The position numbers and the translations under genes were made by a program. Below, piece by piece: positions 1-6,290 of a DNA stretch of 64,000 nucleotides. This DNA comes from an uncultured Alphaproteobacteria bacterium. GTDB taxonomy: Bacteria > Pseudomonadota > Alphaproteobacteria > Geminicoccales > Geminicoccaceae. The stretch is taken from NCBI GenBank assembly GCA_937995535.1, contig CALKJU010000022.1:20408-84407 (forward strand). The letters run 5' to 3'. The notes under the pieces were generated by a model. The model saw only the letters and a program-made list of their open reading frames with translations, was not told where the DNA came from and searched no databases. Positions within the stretch are counted from its first letter, which is position 1. Each line of letters starts with the position of its first letter.

Positions 1-105
1 GCGCAGCAGAGCCAACAGGGCCTCGGTCAGCGTCTCATGGTAGCCGAGCGGCGCATCCTCGATGTCCGGCTGGTGCGGGTGCGGATCGTCGTGCGGGTGG
101 CTCAC
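1..105 (-). CDS. Nitrile hydratase alpha / thiocyanate hydrolase gamma-like subunit, N-terminal fragment (cut by window edge)
   Basis: Only the first 35 codons lie in the window. The GTG start overlaps the stop of the upstream subunit gene in a GTGA, so the two are probably translationally coupled. The visible N-terminus is His/Asp-rich (HPHDDPHPHQPDIED) and runs into a helix (YHETLTEALLALL), which matches the start of the metal-binding subunit of three-subunit nitrile hydratases and thiocyanate hydrolase. The metal-binding cysteine cluster that would prove the family lies outside the window. Identification rests on this N-terminus and on the two beta-half genes before it. Which substrate is used (a nitrile, thiocyanate or other) cannot be told from here. 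Confidence 0.7.
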   Translation of the reverse strand, partial: MSHPHDDPHPHQPDIEDAPLGYHETLTEALLALLR

Positions 106-389
106 GGCGCCGGCTCCAGCCAGCGTTCCTGAAGATCGGCGACGGTCCGGTCGCTCGTCCGCTCGGCAGCCTCGCCCCACAGCTCGGCTTGGCTGAAGGC
201 GACCCGGTAGACCGGCTGGGCTGGCAGGCCGGAGCGGCCATAGGCCAGCTCCTCCGGGTTCGGGTGGACGGCCGCGACCGCCAGCACCACACCGCGCCGT
301 CCGCGGGTGTAGAACGGTGTCCGGACATGCCCCGGCGGGTCCCAGGCGCGCACGCGCACCGCGTCGCCCGGGCGGAAGCGCGGGCTCAT
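102..389 (-). CDS. Nitrile hydratase beta C-terminal (SH3-like) domain protein; thiocyanate hydrolase alpha-like subunit
   Basis: A 95-residue protein made only of the SH3-like barrel that normally forms the C-terminal half of the nitrile hydratase beta subunit. Typical features are the FRPGDAVRVRAWDPPGHVRTP opening, where the strand pair contacts the catalytic subunit, then a YTRGRRGVV turn, AQPVYRVAFSQAELWG and a closing DLQERWLEPA. The start ATG overlaps the preceding stop (ATGA) and its own stop overlaps the next GTG (GTGA), so this is the middle gene of a coupled operon. The split of beta into two genes is the arrangement known from thiocyanate hydrolase (ScnB-ScnA-ScnC) and the toyocamycin nitrile hydratase. 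Confidence 0.85.
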   Translation of the reverse strand: MSPRFRPGDAVRVRAWDPPGHVRTPFYTRGRRGVVLAVAAVHPNPEELAYGRSGLPAQPVYRVAFSQAELWGEAAERTSDRTVADLQERWLEPAP

Positions 390-703
390 CGTCGTCCGGC
401 CGCCGCGGCGGCGCGGCGCACGCTCGCCATCGCCTCGCCGAGCTCGGCCACCGTCACGATGCCCTTCTCCAGCAGGATGTTGCCGATCGAGGTGATCCAG
501 CGCTCGAAATAACCGAGCCGGTCGTAGGCGTCCGGGCCGATCTCCTCGATCCCCCGGCGCAGCTCGTCGAGCGTCATCACCCTCTTGGCGAGCAGCAGGC
601 GCAACAGGGCGTCGACTTTCTTCTCCCATGGCGCGTGGGCGTGCTCGGCGCGCTCGACCGGCCCGGCCGCGAGGCCGCCCATGTCGTGATGCCGTCGGTT
701 CAT
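386..703 (-). CDS. Nitrile hydratase beta N-terminal domain protein; thiocyanate hydrolase beta-like subunit
   Basis: A 105-residue all-helical protein matching the N-terminal half of nitrile hydratase beta. It has the HHDMGGLAAGPVE opening (the family's HD-GG signature), PWEKKVDALLRLL, then YFERWITSIGNILLEKG, the helix that packs against the metal-binding subunit. I chose the ATG at 703 because GGAGGAG lies 4 bp upstream. An in-frame ATG 21 bp further up lacks this. It is the first gene of the three-gene unit reading towards the left edge. With the next two genes it should form a heterotrimeric hydratase or hydrolase with a low-spin Co or Fe centre. The metal type cannot be judged here. Confidence 0.83.
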   Translation of the reverse strand: MNRRHHDMGGLAAGPVERAEHAHAPWEKKVDALLRLLLAKRVMTLDELRRGIEEIGPDAYDRLGYFERWITSIGNILLEKGIVTVAELGEAMASVRRAAAAAGRR

Positions 704-838
704 CGGCTCCTCCAGCCGAGCCATGATGCGCCACGCCACCGACGTGACAAGGGCCATGCCTCGCTATACGGCTGCGACCATATCGAGTGGGCAGTTCGTG
801 CCGTCGTCAGCCGCGTTTCCGATTCCGGCCGCCGGGTG

Positions 839-1675
839 ATGCGCTGGGCCAGCCCCGGCGTCAGGCTGGCCGGCGGTGCGTTCGTGGCCGCGGTCGGGAT
901 CGGGATCCTGGGTGGCCTGATCGGGCTCGGCGGCGGCGAGTTCCGGCTGCCGGTGCTGATCCTCTGGCTCGGCATGGCGGCGCGCGCCGCGGTCCCGGTC
1001 AACCTCTGCGTCAGCCTCGTGACGCTCGCCGGCGCGCTCCTCGCACGCGGCGGGACGGTGCCGCTCGCCGTCATGCTGCCGCACCTGCACCTGGTCGTCG
1101 CCTTGGCGGCGGGGGGAATTCTCGGCGCCACGCTGGGTGCTCGGCAACTCGCCCGGCTGTCCGATCGCCGGCTCGACGCCGCCGTCGCGGCGCTCCTCGC
1201 CACCATCGGCTGCGTGCTCGTTCTCCAGGGTGTTCTGCCCGGCCAAGCCGTATCCCTGGTGAGCGGGACCTTGACGCAGCTCGCGGTCGCCGTGGTGGCC
1301 GGGGTCGCGATCGGCGCGGTCGCCAGCCTGCTCGGCGTCGCCGGCGGCGAGCTCCTGATCCCGACCTTCGTGCTCGCCTTCGCCGTGCCGGTGAAGATCG
1401 CCGGATCCCTGTCGGCACTCGTCTCGCTCGCCATGATCCTGGCCGGGCTGCTGCGCATGGCCCGCGACGATCTCCTGCCGGGCCGCTCGACCCTCGCACG
1501 GATCGTGGCGCCGATGGCGGCCGGCTCGCTGCTCGGCGCCGCGATCGGCGGCGCGCTTCTGGGTCTGGTACCGGCGACGCTGCTCGAGATCGGCCTCGGC
1601 GTGCTGCTCATCGGCACGGCGGCGCACACTTGGCGGCGGAGCCGCGCGCATTCGGCGGGCGAGATCGCCCGGTGA
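839..1675 (+). CDS. TauE/SafE family sulfite/organosulfonate-type exporter
   Basis: A 278-residue polytopic inner-membrane protein. It shows the internal twofold repeat of the TauE/SafE family: the signature GLIGLGGGEFRLPVL in the first half returns as SLLGVAGGELLIPTFV in the second, each at the start of a four-helix bundle. The family moves sulfite, sulfonates or other small anions, but the substrate cannot be assigned from sequence. An open frame continues upstream, yet the membrane region begins right after the ATG at 839, so I take this start. It is divergent from the nitrile hydratase/thiocyanate hydrolase-like genes. If those release a sulfur product, an anion exporter beside them would make sense, but this is only inference. 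Confidence 0.85.
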   Translation: MRWASPGVRLAGGAFVAAVGIGILGGLIGLGGGEFRLPVLILWLGMAARAAVPVNLCVSLVTLAGALLARGGTVPLAVMLPHLHLVVALAAGGILGATLGARQLARLSDRRLDAAVAALLATIGCVLVLQGVLPGQAVSLVSGTLTQLAVAVVAGVAIGAVASLLGVAGGELLIPTFVLAFAVPVKIAGSLSALVSLAMILAGLLRMARDDLLPGRSTLARIVAPMAAGSLLGAAIGGALLGLVPATLLEIGLGVLLIGTAAHTWRRSRAHSAGEIAR

Positions 1676-1689
1676 CACGGCCGACGCCG

Positions 1690-1715
1690 CGCTATATACG
1701 CTCGGCTACATCGCC
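1690..1715 (+). promoter_or_regulatory. Candidate ModE operator (molybdate box) upstream of modABC
   Basis: The short gap before modA holds CGCTATAT, nine bases, then TACATCGCC. The E. coli modA operator has CGTTATAT, seven bases, then TACATAACG. The half-sites agree well, though the spacer is 2 bp longer and the right arm diverges at its end. A modE gene sits at the far end of the same cluster. The TATATA core may also serve as the -10 region of the modA promoter, in which case binding would block transcription. Confidence 0.5.
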
Positions 1716-1733
1716 TGACGGGAGGGATCGCCG

Positions 1734-2522
1734 ATTCTGCGTCGTCACTTGGCTCTGAGGTTGGCCGCGCTCCTGGGGGCGGCGCTGGCCGGCCGCCCGG
1801 CGGCGGCCGACCCGCCGACCCTTGCGGCCGCCGCCGACCTGAAGTTCGCGGTCGGGGAGATCGCCGAGCGGTTCGAGGCCGAGAGCGGGCGCCAGATGCG
1901 TCTCGTGTTCGGCTCCTCGGGCAACCTGTTCGCGCAGATCCAGCAGGGCGCGCCGTTCGAGTTGTTCATGTCCGCCGACGAGGACTTCGTGTTCCGGCTC
2001 GCCGAGGCCGGCCTGACCGAGGACCGCGGCGAGCTCTACGCGATCGGCCGGATCGTCCTTAAGGTGCCGACCGGCTCGCCGCTGAAGGCCGACGGCACGC
2101 TCGAGGATCTGCGCGCCGCCCTGGCGGATGGACGGCTGACCAAGTTCGCGATCGCCAACCCCGAGCACGCGCCCTATGGTCGCCGGGCCGAGGAGGCGCT
2201 CCGCCACGTCGGTCTGTGGGAGACGATCGAGCCCAAGCTGGTCTTGGGGGAAAACGTCGCGCAGGCGGCGCAGTTCGCGACCTCGGGCTCGGCCCAGGGC
2301 GGGATCATCGCCTACTCGCTGGCGCTCGCACCGGCCGTGGTGCCGCTCGGTCAGCATGCCTTGATCCCCGAGGACTGGCATGAGCCGCTCCGCCAGCGCA
2401 TGGTGCTGCTCGAGGGCGCGAGCGCCACCGCGCGCGACTTCTTCGCCTACATGCAGGAGCCCGCGGCACGTGCGATCATGCGCCGGTACGGCTTCGTCCT
2501 GCCCGGCGAGCCGGCGAGCTGA
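1734..2522 (+). CDS. modA: Molybdate ABC transporter, periplasmic binding protein ModA (probable non-ATG start)
   Basis: The periplasmic molybdate-binding component that feeds ModBC. Family landmarks are LAAAADLKFAVGEIAERFE after the signal peptide, VFGSSGNLFAQIQQGAPFELFMSAD (oxyanion-binding Ser residues) and AIANPEHAPYGRRAEEAL. About 262 residues, normal length. The frame has a stop at 1716-1718 and no ATG or GTG after it. The only candidates are ATT 1734, CTG 1737 and TTG 1749. GGAGGGA at 1721-1727 is spaced correctly for ATT (6 nt) or CTG (9 nt) but 21 nt from TTG. The upstream starts also keep the LRRH n-region that makes a proper signal peptide before the AAAD cleavage area. First gene of modABC. 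Confidence 0.9.
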   Translation: MLRRHLALRLAALLGAALAGRPAAADPPTLAAAADLKFAVGEIAERFEAESGRQMRLVFGSSGNLFAQIQQGAPFELFMSADEDFVFRLAEAGLTEDRGELYAIGRIVLKVPTGSPLKADGTLEDLRAALADGRLTKFAIANPEHAPYGRRAEEALRHVGLWETIEPKLVLGENVAQAAQFATSGSAQGGIIAYSLALAPAVVPLGQHALIPEDWHEPLRQRMVLLEGASATARDFFAYMQEPAARAIMRRYGFVLPGEPAS

Positions 2523-2531
2523 GGGTCCGCC

Positions 2532-3194
2532 ATGGACTGGCAGGCGCTCGAGCTGACGATCCTCCTCGGCATCTGGACGACCGCCATCCTGCTGCCGTTC
2601 GGGGTCTGGCTGGGGCGCGTGCTCGCTTGGCGAGACTTCCCGGGCAAGGCCGTGGTCGAGGCGGCGGCCGCCCTGCCGCTCGTGCTGCCGCCGACCGTGC
2701 TCGGCTACTATCTGCTGGTCGCGCTCGGCGGCGCCTCGCCGATCGGTCAGCTCTACAGGCAGGTCTTCGGCCACCTGCCGGTGTTCAGCTTCGAGGGCCT
2801 GGTGATCGCCTCGGTGATCTTCAACATCCCTTTCACCGTCCAGCCGATGCAGCGGGCGTTCGAGGCGATCCCGCGCGAGGTGCGCGAGGCGGCGGCGGTG
2901 TGCGGCATGTCGCCGTGGCGGAGCCTCTTGCGGATCGAGCTGCCGCTGGCCTGGCCGGGCATCCTCACCGCGCTCGTCCTGACCTTCACCCACACGGTGG
3001 GCGAGTTCGGCGTGGTGCTGATGGTCGGCGGCAGCATCCCCGGGGAGACCAAGACCATCGCCATCGCGATCTACGACCGCGTGCAGGCCTTCGACCTCGC
3101 CGCGGCCGGGCAGATGGCGCTGTTCCTGCTGTTGCTGTCGCTCGCGACGATCGCCGTCGCCAACGCCTACACGCGGCGCGTGCTGCGGCACTGA
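2532..3194 (+). CDS. modB: Molybdate ABC transporter permease ModB
   Basis: A 220-residue inner-membrane permease of the ModB/CysT type with about five helices. Visible marks are the LPLVLPPTVLGYYLLVALG stretch after the first helix, typical of ModB, and the cytoplasmic EAA loop (EAAAVCGMSPWRSLLRIELP) that docks on the ATPase ModC, followed by FTHTVGEFGVVLMVGG. It starts 9 bp after the modA stop and ends 4 bp before the modC start, so the three genes are one operon. The pathway is high-affinity molybdate uptake for molybdenum cofactor enzymes. Confidence 0.96.
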   Translation: MDWQALELTILLGIWTTAILLPFGVWLGRVLAWRDFPGKAVVEAAAALPLVLPPTVLGYYLLVALGGASPIGQLYRQVFGHLPVFSFEGLVIASVIFNIPFTVQPMQRAFEAIPREVREAAAVCGMSPWRSLLRIELPLAWPGILTALVLTFTHTVGEFGVVLMVGGSIPGETKTIAIAIYDRVQAFDLAAAGQMALFLLLLSLATIAVANAYTRRVLRH

Positions 3195-3198
3195 GGCC

Positions 3199-4311
3199 GT
3201 GGACGGCCTTCGGCTCCATGCCCGCGCGACGGCGCCGATCCCGCTCGACGCCGAGCTCGAGGTCGGCGCCGGCGAGCTGGTCGCGCTGCTCGGGCCGTCC
3301 GGCAGCGGCAAGAGCACGCTGCTGCGGACGGTCGCCGGCCTCTATCGGCCGAGCGCGGCGCGGGTCGCCTGCAACGGTGAGGTCTGGCTCGACACCGCCC
3401 GTGGCGTGGACCTCGACCCGCAGCGCCGCCATGTCGGGCTGGTCTTCCAGAGCTACGCGCTCTTCCCGCACCTGAGCGCGCTCGACAACGTCGTTGCGGC
3501 GCTGGGCCACCTGCCGCGCGCCGAGCGCCCGGCGCGGGCCCGGGAGCTGCTCGCCCTGGTCCATCTCGAGGGGCTGGAGGCGCGCCGCCCGGCGCAGCTC
3601 TCGGGCGGCCAGCAGCAGCGTGTCGCCGTCGCCAGGGCACTCGCCCGCGAGCCGGCCGTGCTGCTGCTCGACGAGCCGTTCTCGGCCGTCGACCAGATGA
3701 CGCGGCAGCGTCTCCAGCGCGAGCTCGCCGGCCTGCGCCGCGCGCTGCGCATCCCCATCCTGCTCGTCACCCACGATCTTGACGAGGCGACGGCACTCGC
3801 CGACCGGATCTGCATCCTCCACCGCGGGCGCACCTTGCAGGCCGGGCCGCCGGCCGACGTGATGCAGCGGCCGGCCTCGGCCGAGGTCGCCCGCCTGGTC
3901 GGGCTGCGCAACCTGTTTCGCGGCCGGATCCTCGGCCACGAGCCGCCTGGCGCGACGGGCGAGCGCGGACGGACCTGGCTCGGCTGGGGCGAGTTGCGGC
4001 TCGAGGTCCATCCCCGGCCGGCCTTGGCGGTCGGGACCGAGGTCGAGTGGGTGGTGCCGCCCGGGCATGTCGTGCTGCATCGCCGCGAGCGGCCCTCGCG
4101 CGGCGAGCACGAGAATCCCGTCCCGGGCACGATCGCCGACCTGCTCGTGCTCGGCGAAACGATGCAGGTCGACCTGCGACCGCACGCCGACCCCGAGGCG
4201 GTGATCGCGTTCAGCGTGCCGACCCATGTCGGCCACCGCAACGGCCTCGCCGTGGGGGTCAGCGCGACGGTATCGCTGCTCGCCGACGGGATCCATCTCC
4301 TTCCCGGCTAG
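3199..4311 (+). CDS. modC: Molybdate ABC transporter ATP-binding protein ModC
   Basis: The cytoplasmic ATPase of the molybdate importer, 370 residues. Walker A is GPSGSGKST at residues 33-41, the Q-loop is in VFQSYALFPH, the ABC signature LSGGQQQRV is near residue 134, and Walker B is LLLDEPFSAVD. The C-terminal third carries a TOBE/Mop-type oxyanion-binding domain (VPGTIADLLVLGETMQVDL to VSATVSLLADGIHLLP), which in ModC lets cytoplasmic molybdate inhibit transport. It starts at GTG 4 bp after modB. Its last 53 bp overlap the convergent modE gene, so the two 3' ends produce complementary RNA. Confidence 0.95.
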   Translation: MDGLRLHARATAPIPLDAELEVGAGELVALLGPSGSGKSTLLRTVAGLYRPSAARVACNGEVWLDTARGVDLDPQRRHVGLVFQSYALFPHLSALDNVVAALGHLPRAERPARARELLALVHLEGLEARRPAQLSGGQQQRVAVARALAREPAVLLLDEPFSAVDQMTRQRLQRELAGLRRALRIPILLVTHDLDEATALADRICILHRGRTLQAGPPADVMQRPASAEVARLVGLRNLFRGRILGHEPPGATGERGRTWLGWGELRLEVHPRPALAVGTEVEWVVPPGHVVLHRRERPSRGEHENPVPGTIADLLVLGETMQVDLRPHADPEAVIAFSVPTHVGHRNGLAVGVSATVSLLADGIHLLPG

Positions 4312-4663
4312 CTAACGGGGCGGAGCGCTCGGCCAGCTCGCGTTCCAACGCCGCCAGCGGATCGGCGATCGCCGCGGCGGTGAGCCGCTGCATGCGCCGA
4401 TAGGTCGCGATCAGCTCCTCGCCGAACGGGGTCAGCGTGGCGCCGCCGCCGCGCTCGCCGCCGTGGCGCGTCGCGACCACCGGGTCGCGGAAGGTGCGAT
4501 TCACGCTGTCGACCAGCTCCCAGGCGCGCCGGTAGGACATGCCCAGCGCGCGCCCGGCGGCCGAGATCGAGCCGGTCCGCGCGATCTCCTCGAGCAGCGC
4601 GACCTTGCCCGGCCCGAGCCGCTCGCCGTTGGCGAAGTCGAGGCGCAAGGTGAGGGTCGTCAC
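4259..4663 (-). CDS. modE: ModE-type molybdenum regulator lacking the molybdate-binding domain
   Basis: A 134-residue winged-helix protein corresponding only to the N-terminal DNA-binding half of ModE: GKVALLEEIARTGSISAAGRALGMSY is the helix-turn-helix, followed by RRAWELVDSVN and the wing, with a Gly-rich GGERGGGATLTPFG turn. E. coli ModE adds two Mop domains that bind molybdate, and these are absent. Such short ModE proteins are common in alphaproteobacteria and must sense molybdate otherwise or act as plain repressors. It lies convergent to modC, overlapping its coding end by 53 bp, and divergent from the binding-protein gene at 4793. Its likely target is the box at 1690-1715. Confidence 0.9.
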   Translation of the reverse strand: MTTLTLRLDFANGERLGPGKVALLEEIARTGSISAAGRALGMSYRRAWELVDSVNRTFRDPVVATRHGGERGGGATLTPFGEELIATYRRMQRLTAAAIADPLAALERELAERSAPLASREGDGSRRRAAIPSR

Positions 4664-4792
4664 GCGGCGCTCCTCCGCGGCTTTTCTCGATCTGGACTTA
4701 TTCGAGGTGAGCGCTTCGTCGGGTTTTTGTTCCGCGCCTCGCCGCCCATGCTAGGCGCGGGCGGCACCCCGACCTCGCCATGGAGCCCACAC

Positions 4793-5827
4793 ATGCTTTC
4801 CTGGACGCGACGCAAGACGGCCTCCCTCGCCTGGCTGCTGCTCGGCACGAGCCTCGCCGGCGCCGCCGCGGCCGCCGAGACCCTCAATGTCTACAACGGC
4901 CGGCACTACGGCACCGACGAGCAGCTCTGGGGCGCCTTCACCGCCGCCACCGGTATCACGGTCAACGTCGTCTCCGGCACCCATGACGAGCTGATCCAGC
5001 GGCTCGAGGCCGAGGGTGCCAACAGTCCGGCGGACCTGTTCATCACCGTCGACGCCGCGCGCCTCGCACTCGCCGCCGGCAAGGGCCTGCTGCAGCCGGT
5101 CCGGTCGGCCGCGCTCGAGGAGCGCATCCCGGCCCACCTGCGCGAGCCCGCCGGGCTCTGGTACGGCCTCGCGATGCGCGCGCGGGTCATCATGTACGCC
5201 AAGGACCGCGTCGAGCCGGGTGCCATCGCGCGCTACGAGGATCTCGCCGATCCGCGCTGGCGGGGCCAGGTGCTGACCCGCTCGAGCAGCAACGTCTACA
5301 GCCTGAGCCTGCTGGGCTCGCTGATCGAGGCCAACGGTGCGGAGGCGACCGAGGCGTGGTGCCGCGGGCTGGTCGCCAACCTCGCCCGTCCGCCGGAGGG
5401 CGGCGACACCGACCAGATCAAGGCGGTCGCCGCCGGCGTCGGCTCGCTGGCACTTTCCAACAGCTACTACCTCGCCCGCCTCGGCGCCTCGGACAAGGAC
5501 GAGGACAAGGCGGTGTTCGAGAGGATCGGTGTGATCTTCCCCAACCAGGCGGACCGCGGCACGCATGTCAACATCTCGGGCGGCGCCGTGACCCGCTATG
5601 CGCCCCACAAGGACAACGCGATCAAGGCGTTGGAATACCTGACCAGCGACGAGGCGCAGCGCTACTTCGCCGACGTCTCACTGGAGTATCCGGTCAATCC
5701 GAACGTCAAGGCGCACCCGGTGCTGCAGGCGTTCGGCGAGTTCAGGCAGGACACGCTGAACGCCGCGGCCTACGCGGCGCGCATCGCCGAGGCGGCGCAG
5801 ATCGCCGACCGGTGCGGCTGGAAGTAG
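4793..5827 (+). CDS. Iron(III)-type ABC transporter substrate-binding protein (FutA/FbpA-like), orphan
   Basis: A 344-residue periplasmic binding protein. The signal peptide is MLSWTRRKT plus a hydrophobic stretch ending in AGAAAAAE. The mature part begins TLNVYNGRHYGTDEQLWGAF, the usual start of Fe3+-binding FbpA/FutA proteins, and has the tyrosine-rich segment SNVYSLSLLGS plus SNSYYLARLG, where paired Tyr residues normally coordinate ferric iron. ATG 4793 has GGAG 7 bp upstream and places the signal peptide correctly, although the frame is open further back. No permease or ATPase gene follows, so its partners must be encoded elsewhere. Divergent from modE. Confidence 0.88.
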   Translation: MLSWTRRKTASLAWLLLGTSLAGAAAAAETLNVYNGRHYGTDEQLWGAFTAATGITVNVVSGTHDELIQRLEAEGANSPADLFITVDAARLALAAGKGLLQPVRSAALEERIPAHLREPAGLWYGLAMRARVIMYAKDRVEPGAIARYEDLADPRWRGQVLTRSSSNVYSLSLLGSLIEANGAEATEAWCRGLVANLARPPEGGDTDQIKAVAAGVGSLALSNSYYLARLGASDKDEDKAVFERIGVIFPNQADRGTHVNISGGAVTRYAPHKDNAIKALEYLTSDEAQRYFADVSLEYPVNPNVKAHPVLQAFGEFRQDTLNAAAYAARIAEAAQIADRCGWK

Positions 5828-6246
5828 GGCCGGGCGCGGCGGCGAGCGGCGCGGCCGGCCTTGTGACCGGGGCCGGCCGCCTCCTCTGGAGCGCCGGCGG
5901 CCTGGTGGCGCTCGCGGTCGGGCTCGCCGGCATCGTTCTGCCCTTGGTCCCGACCACCGTGTTCCTGCTCGCGGCGGCGTTCGCCTTCGCCCGCGGCTCG
6001 CCGCGGCTGCATGGCTGGCTGCTCGGCCATCCCCGCCTCGGCCCGCCGATCCGTGATTGGCAGACGCATCGCTGCATCCGTCCGCGGGCCAAGGCGCTCG
6101 CCGTCCTGGCCATGGCCGGCACGCTGTGCGGCTCGTGGTGGGCCGGGCTCGGGGCCGGTCCGCTCGCCGCGCAGGCCGCGGTGCTCGCGGTCGTCGCCGC
6201 GTTCCTGCTGTCGCGCCCGAGCCGGCCGGTCGGCGGCTCGAGCTGA
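5812..6246 (+). CDS. YbaN/DUF454 family small inner-membrane protein
   Basis: About 144 residues with three or four hydrophobic helices and the DUF454 signature: LAGIVLPLVPTTVFLLAAAF followed by ARGSPRLHGWLLGHPRLGPP and DWQTHRCIRPRAKA. The family (E. coli YbaN) has no firm biochemical function. The start is uncertain: GTG 5812 overlaps the end of the binding-protein gene by 16 bp, while GTG 5863 would skip a Gly/Ala-rich leader. Both keep the whole domain. Overlap with the upstream gene suggests cotranscription with it. Confidence 0.8.
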   Translation: MRLEVGPGAAASGAAGLVTGAGRLLWSAGGLVALAVGLAGIVLPLVPTTVFLLAAAFAFARGSPRLHGWLLGHPRLGPPIRDWQTHRCIRPRAKALAVLAMAGTLCGSWWAGLGAGPLAAQAAVLAVVAAFLLSRPSRPVGGSS

Positions 6247-6252
6247 GGGGGA

Positions 6253-6279
6253 GGCGGCCCGCGCGCCGCGCGGGCCGCC
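6253..6279. terminator. Perfect 12-bp hairpin between convergent genes (bidirectional terminator candidate)
   Basis: Arms GGCGGCCCGCGC (6253-6264) and GCGCGGGCCGCC (6268-6279) are exact reverse complements around a 3-base loop. The hairpin sits in the 44-bp gap between the stop of the YbaN gene (6246) and the stop of the opposing serine hydrolase gene (6291). There is no T-run on either side, so termination without Rho is not certain. Confidence 0.6.
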
Positions 6280-6290
6280 CCGGCAGCGGC

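Noticed and set aside
102..734. A single 210-codon frame covering both nitrile hydratase beta halves
   Set aside because: The upstream half of that frame is out of register with the beta-N domain, whose own frame (386-703) has a start, a Shine-Dalgarno and the family motifs. Two genes with an ATGA overlap explain the sequence better.
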